DNA of 64,000 nt from Vannielia litorea (GCF_900142295.1 NZ_FSRL01000002.1:124001-188000); one strand, 5' to 3'; positions 1 to 8,842 are shown, numbered from the stretch's first letter. The notes: generated by a model from the sequence alone, not told the origin. Program-made: numbers and translations.

Positions 1-40
1 GCCCGCGCAAAAAGTTGCGTCTGCTGTGCTCGGTCGTCAT
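1..40 (-). CDS. 5' end of a Tat-exported protein (partial, leaves the window)
   Basis: On the minus strand an ATG at 38-40 opens a frame that runs off the left edge after 13 codons. It reads MTTEHSRRNFLRG, a twin-arginine signal start (S-R-R-x-F-L). Two dyad sites of the FNR/NnrR type lie 48 and 140 bp upstream (88-101 and 180-193), and the neighbours are nor and nnr genes. I infer a periplasmic denitrification oxidoreductase such as NirK (copper nitrite reductase) or NosZ, but 13 residues cannot identify it. No strong ribosome binding site is visible before the ATG. Confidence 0.45.
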   Translation of the reverse strand, partial: MTTEHSRRNFLRG

Positions 41-87
41 GGACTACCTGGCCTTGATCGCCTGTCGACAGAGTCCGGACAGGCGAG

Positions 88-101
88 TTGTGTCGGGACA
101 A
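88..101. promoter_or_regulatory. NnrR/Dnr-type box
   Basis: TTGTGTCGGGACAA fits the TTG-N8-CAA core of the Crp/Fnr superfamily sites used by NnrR and Dnr. It lies 48 bp before the ATG of the left-edge Tat protein, where an activator site would be expected. The box is similar in form to those near norC (5845) and pseudoazurin (6829). Confidence 0.5.
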
Positions 102-179
102 TTCTGCTTCAAGGTGAAGATTCGGTAAATGTTGTGCCTGTTCGCAGGCTCACCTTAGGGGAGAGCCGGCGGCATGGCC

Positions 180-193
180 TTGACTTAGGTCAA
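180..193. promoter_or_regulatory. FNR/FnrL-like box
   Basis: TTGACTTAGGTCAA is a perfect 5-4-5 dyad close to the FNR consensus TTGAT-N4-ATCAA. It lies just beyond the stop of nnrU and about 140 bp upstream of the left-edge gene start. An oxygen-responsive FnrL or Dnr site for that gene is the natural reading. The distance is long, so a distal site or an unseen small transcript is possible. Confidence 0.45.
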
Positions 194-204
194 GGCGCGG
201 CGCC

Positions 205-897
205 TCACGATGGGTAGGGCACGACCCCGATGAGCGCTTCGTGCAGCAGGAGCGCCGCAAGCCAGAGCGCGAGGCCGAGAGCGGCGCGCAGGGCCAGTCT
301 GCGCCCGTTCCGGCGCCGCCATTCCGGGCGGGCCAGAGGCGCGAGCGAGAGGATCGCCGTGTGCGAGAAAAAGCCTGCCGCCCGCGCGCCGAGCACGCGG
401 CGGGCCCTTGCGTCGAAGGCCGGGATGGCGGCGAGCGCCATGAGCGAGAAACTGCCGAAGATCAGCACCATCGCCAGGTCGCCGTTCGGAAAGAGATGCG
501 CCCCGGCCCAGAGCGCGAGGGCCAGAAAGAGCGGGTGGCGCGAGATCGCGGCAAGGCCGGGGTCCGACGGGTCGAAGGCCGCGCCCTTCCGCCCGCCGAG
601 GGTGAAGGGCTGGCGTATCCCGAGGCCGCAGGCGACGAGAACCAGCGCCACCGGCATCGCCAGGTTCGGCACCCAGCGCGCCCAGGGCGCCTGGGCCCAG
701 AGCTCGACGTAGGGCGCCCGGATCGCCGCCGAAACGAGCCACACAAGCAGCAGAGTCGAGAGCAGCCCGTAAAGGCCGAAATAGCCACGCCGCCCCAGGG
801 CCGCGATCAGCCGCTCCCGCAGCCCGCCGAGGCGGGGCAGAAAGTGGCTGGCCACGAAGAGCGCCAGCGCCAGCGCGTATTCGGCCCAACCCGTCAC
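205..897 (-). CDS. nnrU: NnrU-family membrane protein
   Basis: This 230-aa integral membrane protein has about six hydrophobic segments and the conserved block SRHPLFLALALWAGAHL typical of NnrU. NnrU is linked to nitric oxide and nitrite metabolism in Rhodobacter-type denitrifiers, but its biochemical role is unknown. I chose the GTG at 897 because it overlaps the upstream stop as GTGA. The longer frame to 948 would need an extra N-terminus (MGLCLPYPAADEA...) lying inside the upstream gene. It is the last gene of the leftward nor operon and is translationally coupled to the gene before it. Confidence 0.85.
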   Translation of the reverse strand: MTGWAEYALALALFVASHFLPRLGGLRERLIAALGRRGYFGLYGLLSTLLLVWLVSAAIRAPYVELWAQAPWARWVPNLAMPVALVLVACGLGIRQPFTLGGRKGAAFDPSDPGLAAISRHPLFLALALWAGAHLFPNGDLAMVLIFGSFSLMALAAIPAFDARARRVLGARAAGFFSHTAILSLAPLARPEWRRRNGRRLALRAALGLALWLAALLLHEALIGVVPYPS

Positions 898-1112
898 TTG
901 CCCTCGGCCTGCTTCATCAGCCGCAGGATATGGCAGGCAAAGGCCCATGTCGCGGGCACGCCGATCACCAGCCCGCCGGCGGCGGCGGCCCAGGGCGTGA
1001 GCGCCGGCCAGCCCAGCCAGGTGCCGATCAGCGAGGCGAAGAACAGGTTCACCCCCATCGCCCCCGCGGCAAAGGGGTAGAGCCCCGCCAGCAGCTTCCA
1101 GCCTGGCCTCAT
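894..1112 (-). CDS. Small two-TM membrane protein of the nor cluster (NorF/NnrT-like)
   Basis: This 72-aa protein begins MRPGWKLLAGLYPFAAGAMG and has two hydrophobic segments, at roughly residues 6-31 and 37-62. Size and position fit the small membrane proteins called NorF or NnrT in alphaproteobacterial nor operons; I cannot say which name is right. The ATG at 1112 overlaps the preceding stop as ATGA, and the stop overlaps the GTG of nnrU, so it is embedded in a coupled chain. An upstream in-frame ATG at 1130 is less likely because it lies inside the preceding gene. Confidence 0.75.
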   Translation of the reverse strand: MRPGWKLLAGLYPFAAGAMGVNLFFASLIGTWLGWPALTPWAAAAGGLVIGVPATWAFACHILRLMKQAEGK

Positions 1113-1282
1113 CGCCGGCTCACCAGCCATTGCACCGCCACCAGCGAGAGCACCAGCGCGACCGAGCCGATGAAGAACCAGAACTCCGCCGCATCGGTCT
1201 GCGGCTGCGGGATCGGACGCTCGAAAGCGGCGGCCATGAGCGGGGCCGGAAAGAGGGCGGCGAGGGTGAGGATGCGTTTCAT
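1109..1282 (-). CDS. Small exported or single-TM protein between norD and nnrU (NnrT-like)
   Basis: This 57-aa protein starts MKRILTLAALFPAPLMAAAF, a signal-peptide-like segment. A short linker with FERPIPQPQ follows, then one C-terminal transmembrane helix (EFWFFIGSVALVLSLVAVQWL) and a basic tail. Its start lies one base after the norD stop and its stop overlaps the next ATG. It resembles the short ORFs called nnrT in Rhodobacter nor regions, though the name is uncertain. It may be an assembly or stability factor for the NO reductase complex. Confidence 0.7.
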   Translation of the reverse strand: MKRILTLAALFPAPLMAAAFERPIPQPQTDAAEFWFFIGSVALVLSLVAVQWLVSRR

Positions 1283-1283
1283 G

Positions 1284-3170
1284 TCAGCTCTCCATGGTGA
1301 GGGTCTGGTAGATGTCGGGAAGGGCGCGGGGCAGGCGGGAGGGCTGGGGCAGGAGGGTAAAGCCGCCACGCCCGAAGATGCGGGCAAACCAGTCCTGCCC
1401 GTCCTCGTCGACGATCACCCCATGCACCGATTGCCCGAGCGCATGCGCCTCGCGCACCGCCATGCGGCTGTCTTCGATGCCGTGCTGGCCCTCGTAATGG
1501 TCGAGGTCGTTGGGCTTGCCGTCGGTCAGCACCAGCAGCAGGCGCCGCGCGGCGCCCTCCTCGGCAAGCTGGGCCGAAACATGGCGGATGGCGGCGCCCA
1601 GCCGCGTGTAATGGCCCGGCCTCAGCCCGCCGATCCGCGCCGTCACCTCGCCCGAAACCGGCTCGTCGAACCGCTTGCAGCGATGCAGGAACACCCGGTC
1701 GCGCCGCAGCGAGGAAAAGCCCCAGATGCCCAGCCGGTCGCCGGCGGTGTCGATGCCCCCGGCCAACGCCGAGAGGGCCTCGCGCGCCACCTCGATCACC
1801 GAGGTCTCGCCGATGGCGGCCTCGGTGGAGCGCGAGCAATCCATGAGGATCGCCACCGAAAGATCGCGCGCCATGGGCCGGTTGGCCTGCCACACCCGGT
1901 CGCTGCCCTCCTGGCCGCAGGCGAGATCGGTGCGCGAGGTCACCACCGCGTCGAGGTCGAGGTCGTCGCCGTCGAGCTGGCGGGGGAGCACCACGCGGCG
2001 CGGATGGAGCGGCGCGAACTGGCGCTTCACGCGGGCCACGAGCTTTGCATCGGGCGCGTAGCTTTGCGAGGGCTTTGCCTCGGCCTCCAGCACGCGGGTG
2101 TGGTCGGGCATGTAGGCGCCGTTCCGACGGTTCCATTCGGGGTAGGTGAAGGCCCCCGCCAGCCGCTCGTGGTCGGCGTCCTGCGGCGAAAGGTCGAGCG
2201 AGAGGCGCAGCCGGGTGGCGGCGCGCTTGAGGTTCTGGCTCAGCGTCAGGTGGTCCTGGTCCTCGGCGGCCTTGGCGGCATTGTCCTGGTCGTCATCGTC
2301 GACCATGCGGTTGAGATTGAGGCTCTCGGCCCAGGACATGATCGTTTCGAAGCGATGGATGATGAAACTGTCGTTCCGGTTGGCCTGGTCCCGGTCCTCG
2401 CGGCGGGCGTCCTTGCGGGTGGCCAGGGCCATCGCCGGGGCCGCCTGCTCCTGCGCCTCGGCGGGGGCTCTCCCGCCCGAGCCGCCGGCACGGAGCCTGA
2501 GCCATATCGGCACCGGCGCATAGCTGCAGTAGCCGCGCGGGGCCGGGCAGGCGAGGCACTCCTCGGCCTCGGATTGCCCGGCGAGCTGATCCAGCACCAG
2601 CTGCTCCACCCCGGCCTCGCAGCGCGGAAGGCCGCTGCGCCGGCGGGTTTCGATCAGGTGGCGACAGAGGCTCTCGTAGCTGCCCCGCAGCCCGGGACAG
2701 GCCGCATAGGCGCGATCCGAGGCGGCGGCGAGCGCGGCGATCTCGGCCCGGTCCGCGGCCAGCGGGTCGTCGGCGGGCGCGGGGATCTCCACGCAGGAGG
2801 CGAGCGCGGCGAGCCAGAGGTAGCAGGCGCGGTTCAGCGCGCGCGTCGAGAAGGCGTCGATCACCGGGGGCAGGCGCAGCCGGTCGCCGTCGAAATCGGC
2901 CACATGCGCCTGTTCGCGCGGGGTGCCGATGCGGCGCAGCCGACCCGTCCGATGGCCCGAGGTGGTGAGCGGGGCGGGCACGATCTCGACCCCCGCCCCG
3001 CCGCCCAGCGCCCGATAAAGCGTGGCCACCGAGGCGCGCATCTGCTCCAGCGTCACCGCCTCCCCGGCATCGCCGCCCGCATGGCCCCATCGCGCGGCCA
3101 TGTCGTGCCAGAGGTTGCCGACGGTCTCCTCGGGCTCCATCAGGTCGAGCAGATGCATCATGGCGCTCAC
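1284..3170 (-). CDS. norD: NorD, nitric oxide reductase activation protein (vWA domain)
   Basis: The 628-aa protein carries a C-terminal von Willebrand A domain with the MIDAS motif D-C-S-R-S (ILMDCSRST) and a later LTDGKPND. The middle is acidic and charged ([18 protein letters not shown]). NorD works with the NorQ ATPase to insert or activate the non-heme iron of the NorBC nitric oxide reductase. I chose the GTG at 3170, which overlaps the norQ stop as GTGA; ATGs at 3161 and 3158 are alternatives. Length is normal for NorD. Confidence 0.93.
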   Translation of the reverse strand: MSAMMHLLDLMEPEETVGNLWHDMAARWGHAGGDAGEAVTLEQMRASVATLYRALGGGAGVEIVPAPLTTSGHRTGRLRRIGTPREQAHVADFDGDRLRLPPVIDAFSTRALNRACYLWLAALASCVEIPAPADDPLAADRAEIAALAAASDRAYAACPGLRGSYESLCRHLIETRRRSGLPRCEAGVEQLVLDQLAGQSEAEECLACPAPRGYCSYAPVPIWLRLRAGGSGGRAPAEAQEQAAPAMALATRKDARREDRDQANRNDSFIIHRFETIMSWAESLNLNRMVDDDDQDNAAKAAEDQDHLTLSQNLKRAATRLRLSLDLSPQDADHERLAGAFTYPEWNRRNGAYMPDHTRVLEAEAKPSQSYAPDAKLVARVKRQFAPLHPRRVVLPRQLDGDDLDLDAVVTSRTDLACGQEGSDRVWQANRPMARDLSVAILMDCSRSTEAAIGETSVIEVAREALSALAGGIDTAGDRLGIWGFSSLRRDRVFLHRCKRFDEPVSGEVTARIGGLRPGHYTRLGAAIRHVSAQLAEEGAARRLLLVLTDGKPNDLDHYEGQHGIEDSRMAVREAHALGQSVHGVIVDEDGQDWFARIFGRGGFTLLPQPSRLPRALPDIYQTLTMES

Positions 3171-3961
3171 CCGTAGATCACGGCCGCGAGGTCGCGCAGC
3201 GCCTGTTGCGTGTCGGGCTCGTCGCTGAGCGGCGCGATGATCGCCGCCTCCAGGGCCCGGTCCACCGCCATGCCGCCGGCGATCATCGTGGCGGCATAGA
3301 TCAGCAGCCGGGTCGAGACGCCCTCCTCCAGGTCCATGCCCGAAAGCGTGCGGATCTTGCCGCCGAGCCGCACCAGCGCGGTCGCCCGCGCCTCGTCGAG
3401 CCCGCTCTCGCGCATCACCACCGGCACCTCCACCTCGGGCGACGGAAAGTCGAACCCGATCGAGATGAAGCGCTGCCGCGTCGAGGGCTTCAGCTTCTTC
3501 AGCACGTTCTGGTAGCCGGGGTTGTAGCTGGCCACGAGCATGAAGCTCTTTGGCGCGGCCAGCTCCTCGCCGGTGCGGTCGATCACCAGGCGGCGGCGGT
3601 CGTCGGTGAGCGGGTGCAGCACCACCGTCACATCCTTGCGGGCCTCCACCACCTCGTCGAGGTAGCAGATGCCGCCCTCGCGCACCGCCCGCGTCAGCGG
3701 CCCGTCGACCCAGACGGTCTCGCCGCCCTTCAGCAGGTAGCGCCCGATCAGGTCGGCGGCGGAGAGGTCGTCGTGGCAGGCCACGGTGTGCAGCGGCAGG
3801 CCGAGCCGGGCGGCCATGTGCTCCACGAAGCGGGTCTTGCCGCAGCCGGTCGGCCCCTTCAGAAGAAGGGGCAAACCGTTGGTGTGGGCCGTCTCGAACA
3901 CCGCGCACTCATCGGCGGCGGGCTGGTAGAACGGCAGGTCGGGGGTGGTCAGGTCACGCAT
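3167..3961 (-). CDS. norQ: NorQ, MoxR-type AAA+ ATPase for NO reductase maturation
   Basis: This 264-aa MoxR/CbbQ-type AAA+ ATPase has the Walker A motif GPTGCGKT at residues 36-43 and a Walker B CYLDE at about 99-103. It also has the C-terminal CbbQ/NirQ/NorQ tail. It partners NorD in activating NorBC. The ATG at 3961 lies three bases after the norB stop and its own stop overlaps norD, consistent with one norCBQD transcript. Confidence 0.95.
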   Translation of the reverse strand: MRDLTTPDLPFYQPAADECAVFETAHTNGLPLLLKGPTGCGKTRFVEHMAARLGLPLHTVACHDDLSAADLIGRYLLKGGETVWVDGPLTRAVREGGICYLDEVVEARKDVTVVLHPLTDDRRRLVIDRTGEELAAPKSFMLVASYNPGYQNVLKKLKPSTRQRFISIGFDFPSPEVEVPVVMRESGLDEARATALVRLGGKIRTLSGMDLEEGVSTRLLIYAATMIAGGMAVDRALEAAIIAPLSDEPDTQQALRDLAAVIYG

Positions 3962-3964
3962 GGC

Positions 3965-5308
3965 TCACTCTCCCGGAACGGCCACGGGGCCGGGCTTGAT
4001 GATCTCGCGGCGCACCACGAGCATCGAGTAGATGAAGAGCAGAGCGCCCAGCACCACTGCCACGCCCGAGCCGAAGCGCATCATGTAGAACAGGCCAAGC
4101 TGGTCCTGCACGTCCATGTAGTAGTCGCCGACGATCCGCTGCATGTGGGTCTGGATGGTGCCGGCAAAGGTGAGCGTGAAGGTCATGAAGCACATGCCGC
4201 CCGTCATCAGCCAGAACGAGGCCATGTTGAGCACCTGGTTGTAGGGCTCGCGCCCTTTCAGGATCGGCATGGCATAGGTGAACATGGCCAGGTTGAGCGC
4301 CACATAGGCGCCGTAGAACGACAGGTGCCCGTGCGCGGCGGTGATCTGGGTGCCGTGGGTATAGAAGTTGACCCCGTGCAGCGTGTGCAGAAAGCCCCAG
4401 ACGCCGGCCCCGAAGAAGGCCACGGTGGAGGCGCCCAGCGACCACAGCAGCGCCGCCTTGTTCGGGTGGTTCTTGCGCCCCTTCCAGACCATGATGAAGG
4501 CAAAGCTCATCATGGCGAAGAACGGCACCACCTCGAAGGTCGAGAAGATCGAGCCGACCCACTGCCAGTAGCCCGGCGTGCCGATCCAGTAGAAATGGTG
4601 GCCGGTGCCGAGGATGCCCGAGAAGAGCGCTGTGGCGACGATCACGTAGAGCCATTTCTCGATCACCTCGCGGTCCACCCCGGTGAGCTTGAGCATCAGG
4701 AAGCCGAGGATCGCGGCCATGACCAGCTCCCAGGTCGCCTCGACCCAGAGGTGCACGACGAACCACCAGTACATCTTGTCGAGGCTGAGGTTGTCGGGGT
4801 TGATGAAGGCGAAGACCCAGAGCAGGCACAGCAGCCAGAGGCCCATCATCAGGATGTTGGTGATCGCCGTCTTGCGCCCCGCAAGGAAGGTGAGCGAGAC
4901 GTTGACGAGAAAGATGACGGCGGCCACCAGGATGCCGAACTTCACCCAGAGCGGTTGCTCCAGAAACTCCCGCCCGCCGTGGATGCCCACGAGGTAGGAG
5001 CCGACGGCACCCAGCGTGCCGACCAGCAGGATGGCGAGCTGGATGTAGGCCAGCTTGACCGAGAAGATCTCGCGCTCGCTCTCCTCCGGCACGAGGTAAT
5101 AGGCCGCGCCGAAGAAGCCCAGCAGCAGCCAGACGATCAGCGCGTTGGTGTGGATCATGCGGATCACGTTGAAGGGCAGGATCTCGCTGAGCGTGTTGGG
5201 CGCAACATAGACCCACCCGGCCAGCAGCCCGCCGAGCACCTGGATGCCGAACAGTGCCATGGCGGCGACGAAATAGGCGTAAGCCACCTTTTGCGATTGG
5301 TATTTCAT
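3965..5308 (-). CDS. norB: Nitric oxide reductase subunit B (cNOR)
   Basis: The 447-aa, 12-helix heme-copper-oxidase-family subunit reduces 2 NO to N2O at a heme b3-FeB centre. Visible residues include H53 (heme b ligand region), H186 and E190 in HLWVEATWEL (FeB ligand and its glutamate), H237-H238 in GTGHHFYW, and H326/H328 in AAHGHLSFYG (heme b3 and heme b ligands). No long N-terminal quinol-oxidising extension is present, and norC lies 21 bp upstream, so this is the cytochrome-c-dependent type. Confidence 0.97.
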   Translation of the reverse strand: MKYQSQKVAYAYFVAAMALFGIQVLGGLLAGWVYVAPNTLSEILPFNVIRMIHTNALIVWLLLGFFGAAYYLVPEESEREIFSVKLAYIQLAILLVGTLGAVGSYLVGIHGGREFLEQPLWVKFGILVAAVIFLVNVSLTFLAGRKTAITNILMMGLWLLCLLWVFAFINPDNLSLDKMYWWFVVHLWVEATWELVMAAILGFLMLKLTGVDREVIEKWLYVIVATALFSGILGTGHHFYWIGTPGYWQWVGSIFSTFEVVPFFAMMSFAFIMVWKGRKNHPNKAALLWSLGASTVAFFGAGVWGFLHTLHGVNFYTHGTQITAAHGHLSFYGAYVALNLAMFTYAMPILKGREPYNQVLNMASFWLMTGGMCFMTFTLTFAGTIQTHMQRIVGDYYMDVQDQLGLFYMMRFGSGVAVVLGALLFIYSMLVVRREIIKPGPVAVPGE

Positions 5309-5329
5309 GGGGGTTCTCCTCTCAGAACA

Positions 5330-5782
5330 TCAACCGGCGTCGTTCGGCGGCCAGTTCTGGGTGTCGGTCTGATCGGCCCAGCGGAGGAACTCGGCAAGCG
5401 CGCGCATCTCCTCCTCGGTGATCTCGAAGTAGGGCATCTGGCGGCGGCCCTCGATGCCCGAAGGCTGGGCCTTCATCCAGCCGTCGAGGATCTCGTAGGC
5501 CAGCTCGGCGTCGTCCAGCGCGCCCCAGCGGGTCATCACGTTGCCGAGCTCGGGGGCAAAGTAGGCGCCCTCGCCATGCAGCGTGTGACAGTTGATGCAG
5601 GAGTGACGCTCCCACACGTGCTTGCCCTGGCGCACCGCGTCGCTCAGCTCCATGCCGGCGGTCGAGGTCTGCACGATGTGGCGGTGGCTCTGCACCGTCA
5701 TGGCCACGAACACGACCACGAAGAATATGGATCCCCCGTAGAACACGTTCCTGGCGCGCGATTTGGTAAGTATTTCTGACAT
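5330..5782 (-). CDS. norC: Nitric oxide reductase subunit C (membrane-anchored cytochrome c)
   Basis: This 150-aa protein has one N-terminal membrane anchor (FYGGSIFFVVVFVAMTV) and a single heme c motif C62-I-N-C65-H66. M116 in RRQMPYFE is the likely distal ligand. It passes electrons from pseudoazurin or cytochrome c to NorB. The start is the ATG at 5782; a longer frame continues upstream but would run through the promoter and the dyad at 5845. It is the first gene of the leftward nor operon. Confidence 0.96.
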   Translation of the reverse strand: MSEILTKSRARNVFYGGSIFFVVVFVAMTVQSHRHIVQTSTAGMELSDAVRQGKHVWERHSCINCHTLHGEGAYFAPELGNVMTRWGALDDAELAYEILDGWMKAQPSGIEGRRQMPYFEITEEEMRALAEFLRWADQTDTQNWPPNDAG

Positions 5783-5844
5783 GTCGCGTTCCGGAAGTTT
5801 TGTTTCGGATGCGAGTTTTCTAGAGGCGCGCGCCGGGCCGGATG

Positions 5845-5858
5845 TTGCGCAAGCGCAA
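5845..5858. promoter_or_regulatory. NnrR box between norC and the DUF1858 gene
   Basis: TTGCGCAAGCGCAA is a perfect 5-4-5 inverted repeat with the TTG-N8-CAA core of NnrR/FNR-family sites. It lies 63 bp upstream of the norC ATG and 49 bp upstream of the divergent gene at 5907, so it can serve both. nnrR itself starts about 1 kb away. This is the strongest regulatory site in the denitrification block. Confidence 0.75.
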
Positions 5859-5906
5859 AGAAGCGGGCGAAAGCCGGGTGCAGGCTGAAGGCGGAAAGGA
5901 ACCGCC

Positions 5907-6137
5907 ATGCGCCGCCCGGATTTCGACGACCCCGATCTGCCGCTCTCCGAGCTCTTCGCGGCCTGGCCCGAGATGGTGGCGGCCTTCCTCGAGCGCAAGA
6001 TGCTCTGCCCCGGCTGCCCGATCGCGCCGTTTCACGCCATCACCGACGCCTGCCTGGAGTATGATCTGGACGAAGATGACTTTCGCGCCGAACTGGAGCA
6101 GCGCGCCTGCGGCCGCCTCAGGGATGCGCCTCGCTGA
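5907..6137 (+). CDS. DUF1858-domain protein with a CPGCP motif
   Basis: This 76-aa soluble protein contains MLCPGCPIAPFHAITDACLEY, the cysteine-pair signature of DUF1858, a small fold often linked to hybrid-cluster-protein and nitrosative-stress genes. The start is supported by GGAAAGGAA upstream. It is divergent from norC across a shared NnrR box, and its 3' end overlaps the convergent nnrR stop by 20 bp. I infer a redox or NO-stress role; no direct function is known. Confidence 0.85.
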   Translation: MRRPDFDDPDLPLSELFAAWPEMVAAFLERKMLCPGCPIAPFHAITDACLEYDLDEDDFRAELEQRACGRLRDAPR

Positions 6138-6813
6138 GCACCACAAGCGCGTGCGGATCGGTGACGGTGATGTGCTTGCGCGTCGATTCCACGATCCCGT
6201 CCTTCTGCCAGGCCGAGAGCAGCCGGCTCACCGTGTGCAGGGTCGTGCCCGTCATGTCCGAAATGTTTTGCCGGGTGATCGGAAAGGCGATCTCGATTCC
6301 CTCCGGCACCTTCCGCCCGCTCTGGGTGACCATCCGCAGCAATGCACAGGCCACCCGCTTCTCCACCGCCTGGGTCGCCATCTCCGTCAGCGTCTCCTGG
6401 ATCTGGCCGAGCCGCTGGCCGAGGGTCTTGTAGGTCTCCGAGGCAAAGCCGGGGTAGCGCGCCGTGAAATCCGCCCACAGCCGCACCGGCCACGACAACG
6501 CAATACTCTCGGCCGCCGCGATGGCGGTGGCCGGGTAGGTGTCGCGATGCAGTGCGGGGGCGATGCCGAAGAGTTGGCCCGGCGAGATGTGCAGCACGAT
6601 GATCTGCTCGCCCCCCGGAGTGGTCCGCACCACCCGCAGGTAGCCGTCGAGCAGCAGGTAGAAGCGGTCGGCAGCATCGCTCTCGCGGAAGATCTCGGTC
6701 CCTTCCTCGTAGCGGCGGGACACGGCGGCATCGAGGATCTCGCGAATCTGGTCACGGTCCAGTTGCGAGAACGGGGGCAGGCCGGTCAGCAGGCTTTCGT
6801 CGAGCTTGGGCAC
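6118..6813 (-). CDS. nnrR: Crp/Fnr-family NO-responsive regulator
   Basis: The 231-aa protein has an N-terminal cyclic-nucleotide-binding-like sensor domain (about residues 15-125). A dimerisation helix and a C-terminal HTH_Crp domain follow, with recognition segment TRQNISDMTGTTLHTVSRLLS. No FNR-type N-terminal cysteine cluster is present, which fits NnrR/Dnr rather than FNR. NnrR proteins activate nor, nir and nnr genes in response to NO, matching the TTG-N8-CAA sites here. It overlaps the DUF1858 gene convergently. Confidence 0.88.
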   Translation of the reverse strand: MPKLDESLLTGLPPFSQLDRDQIREILDAAVSRRYEEGTEIFRESDAADRFYLLLDGYLRVVRTTPGGEQIIVLHISPGQLFGIAPALHRDTYPATAIAAAESIALSWPVRLWADFTARYPGFASETYKTLGQRLGQIQETLTEMATQAVEKRVACALLRMVTQSGRKVPEGIEIAFPITRQNISDMTGTTLHTVSRLLSAWQKDGIVESTRKHITVTDPHALVVLSEAHP

Positions 6814-6828
6814 TTTCAGTCCGGGAGT

Positions 6829-6842
6829 TTGTTTCAGAGCAA
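6829..6842. promoter_or_regulatory. NnrR-type box between nnrR and pseudoazurin
   Basis: TTGTTTCAGAGCAA has the TTG-N8-CAA core, with an imperfect dyad. It lies 72 bp before the pseudoazurin ATG, a plausible activator distance, and only 16 bp before the nnrR start. At the nnrR side it could act as a repressing or autoregulatory site. Confidence 0.5.
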
Positions 6843-6913
6843 TGTTCGAGCCGCGATCCTAGTGCAGAACCGGGGCAACCGAAACAAGCGGATACGCATG
6901 AAAGGAAAGTCCG

Positions 6914-7342
6914 ATGTTTGCCAAGATGATGCTCGCCGGTGCCCTCGCCCTCGCCGCAGGTGCAGGCTGGGCCGAAACCCACGAGGTCAAGATGCTCAAC
7001 AAGGGCGAGGCCGGGGCGATGGTCTTCGAGCCGGCCTACGTGAAGGCCGCACCGGGTGACGTGGTCAAGTTCCTGCCCACCGACAAGGGCCACAACGTGG
7101 AGAGCATCGAAGGGATGCTTCCCGAGGGCGTGGAAGGCTTCAAGACCAAGAACAACGAAGAATTCGAGCTGACCGTCGAGGCCGAAGGGCTCTACGGCAT
7201 CAAGTGTACCCCGCACTATGCCATGGGCATGGTCGCCTTGGTGCAGGTCGGCGAGGCCGTCAACCTCGAGGCGGCCTCGGCCGTCCAACAGAAAGGCAAG
7301 GCGAAAGGCCGGATGGCCGATCTCTTCGCCCAGGTCGAGTAA
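6914..7342 (+). CDS. Pseudoazurin (periplasmic blue copper electron carrier)
   Basis: This 142-aa precursor has a signal peptide cut near [10 protein letters not shown]. The type 1 copper ligands are visible as H60 (DKGHNVES), C98, H101 and M106 in the block CTPHYAMGM. Pseudoazurin carries electrons from the bc1 complex to nitrite reductase and cNOR in the periplasm. RBS AAAGGAAA precedes the ATG. Its own TTG-N8-CAA site upstream and the surrounding nor/nnr genes place it in the denitrification regulon. Confidence 0.95.
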   Translation: MFAKMMLAGALALAAGAGWAETHEVKMLNKGEAGAMVFEPAYVKAAPGDVVKFLPTDKGHNVESIEGMLPEGVEGFKTKNNEEFELTVEAEGLYGIKCTPHYAMGMVALVQVGEAVNLEAASAVQQKGKAKGRMADLFAQVE

Positions 7343-7368
7343 TCCCAGTTTCCTTCAACTCGACCGCC

Positions 7369-7392
7369 GGGCGGCGCCTTGGGGTGCCGCCC
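7369..7392 (+). terminator. GC-rich hairpin after pseudoazurin
   Basis: A 10-bp stem (GGGCGGCGCC paired with GGTGCCGCCC, one mismatch) closes a TTGG loop 27 bp after the pseudoazurin stop. No T-run follows, so it may be a partial terminator or 3' stabiliser between pseudoazurin and nnrS. Confidence 0.5.
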
Positions 7393-7421
7393 GTCCCTGA
7401 TTCGATCCCGGAGCGCCGTTC

Positions 7422-8612
7422 ATGTCTCCCAGCTTCACATTTCGCGGCCCCGCGCTCTTTTCCTACGGTTTCCGGCCGTTCTTCCTGGCCGCCACGCTCT
7501 TCGCGCTCGGGGTGATCCCGCTGTGGTGGCTGGTCTGGACAGGCCGCGTCGCGCTTGCCTCGCCCCTGCACCCCACCGACTGGCACATCCACGAGATGAT
7601 CTACGGCTACGGCGCGGCGGTGGTGGCGGGCTTCCTCTTTACTGCCGTCCCCAACTGGACCGGTCGCCTGCCCACCCGCGGCTGGCCGCTGGCGGGTCTG
7701 CTGGCGCTCTGGCTCGCCGGGCGGCTTGCGGTGGCCGGTGTCTTCGGCCTCGGCGCGCTGGCCACGGCCCTTGTCGACCAGGCCTTCCTGCTCGCCGTCG
7801 CCGCCATGATCGCCCGCGAGATCGTGGCCGGAAAGAACTGGCGCAACCTCAAGGTGCTGGTGCCGGTCAGCCTGCTCTGGCTCGCCAACATCGCCTATCA
7901 CGCCGAGGCCGCCCTGGCCGGCACTGCCTGGCACGGTCACCGCGCCGGGATCGCCCTGCTGATCTTCCTGATCCTGCTGATCGGCGGGCGCATCGTGCCC
8001 AGCTTCACCCGCAACTGGCTGGTGCAGCGCGGTGCCACCGCCCTGCCGGTGCCCTTCTCCCGGTTCGACGGCCTCTCCCTCGCCGGCGGCGCGCTCGCCC
8101 TGGTCAGCTGGGTCGCCGCCCCCGAAAGCCTGGCCACGGCAGTCCTCTGCGGCCTGGCGGCGCTGCTGCACCTGGGGCGCCTGGCCCGCTGGCGCGGCCA
8201 TGCGACCTGGCGCTCGCCGCTGCTGCTGATGCTGCACTTGGCCTATCTCTTCGTGCCCCTCGGGCTTGCCGCGGCCTCGGCTGCCGCCCTGGCGCTGACC
8301 ACCGAGGCCACCGCGACTCACCTCCTCGGCATCGGCGCCATCGGCGGCATGACGGTGGCGGTGATGATGCGCGCCACCATGGGCCACACCGGGCGCCCGC
8401 TCGTCGCCGGCCCGCTCCTGACCGCGGCCTTCGGCCTGACGCTGCTCGCCAGCCTGCTGCGTGCGGCCTCCGACCTGATGCCCGGCGGCCCCGCGCTTTC
8501 GGCCCTGCTCTGGACGGCAGCCTTCGCGCTGCTGGCTCTCCGGCTCGGCCCGGCGCTGTCCCTCCCCAAGACCGCCCGTCGCCACCCCTCGTCACTGGCA
8601 CCGAAAGGCTGA
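7422..8612 (+). CDS. nnrS: NnrS family heme/copper membrane protein
   Basis: This 396-aa protein has about 12 transmembrane helices. It carries the NnrS hallmarks HPTDWHIHEMIYGYGAAVV and GFLFTAVPNWTGR near the N-terminus, plus later conserved histidines (MRATMGHTGRPL). NnrS is known as an NnrR-controlled protein that protects cells from nitrosative stress. It follows pseudoazurin by 79 bp in the same direction and is probably co-regulated. Confidence 0.93.
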   Translation: MSPSFTFRGPALFSYGFRPFFLAATLFALGVIPLWWLVWTGRVALASPLHPTDWHIHEMIYGYGAAVVAGFLFTAVPNWTGRLPTRGWPLAGLLALWLAGRLAVAGVFGLGALATALVDQAFLLAVAAMIAREIVAGKNWRNLKVLVPVSLLWLANIAYHAEAALAGTAWHGHRAGIALLIFLILLIGGRIVPSFTRNWLVQRGATALPVPFSRFDGLSLAGGALALVSWVAAPESLATAVLCGLAALLHLGRLARWRGHATWRSPLLLMLHLAYLFVPLGLAAASAAALALTTEATATHLLGIGAIGGMTVAVMMRATMGHTGRPLVAGPLLTAAFGLTLLASLLRAASDLMPGGPALSALLWTAAFALLALRLGPALSLPKTARRHPSSLAPKG

Positions 8613-8842
8613 TCCGGGCGTCACGCCCGCCGCAACAGACGCCGCACCGCAGGCAGCTTTCCGTTGTCCGAGGTCATGTGATCGCCGACGATCTCCCGGA
8701 CCTCTTGCTGCAGCCCTTAGAGTTCGAGTGGCAGCAGAAACTGGGAAAGAAGGGCAGAGCCGGGGCAACATGAGCGGCGTCGTTGTTATAGACATGGATC
8801 GCCAGCAATCCCGCTTTTCGCAGGCAGGCGCTCAGGGCCGCG
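8613..8842. other. Intergenic stretch, 230 bp, no gene seen
   Basis: It lies between the nnrS stop and the convergent ankyrin-like gene stop. A small GGGCG-TCA-CGCCC hairpin sits at about 8617-8629 and may help terminate nnrS. Nothing else is recognisable; the short frames here look like chance. Confidence 0.5.

Noticed and set aside
930..5779. Long plus-strand frames opposite norD, norQ and norB (for example 930-3176 and 3206-5779)
   Set aside because: They are antisense to well-supported nor genes, are rich in Arg/His/Pro/Gly, have no family features, and result from the high GC content.
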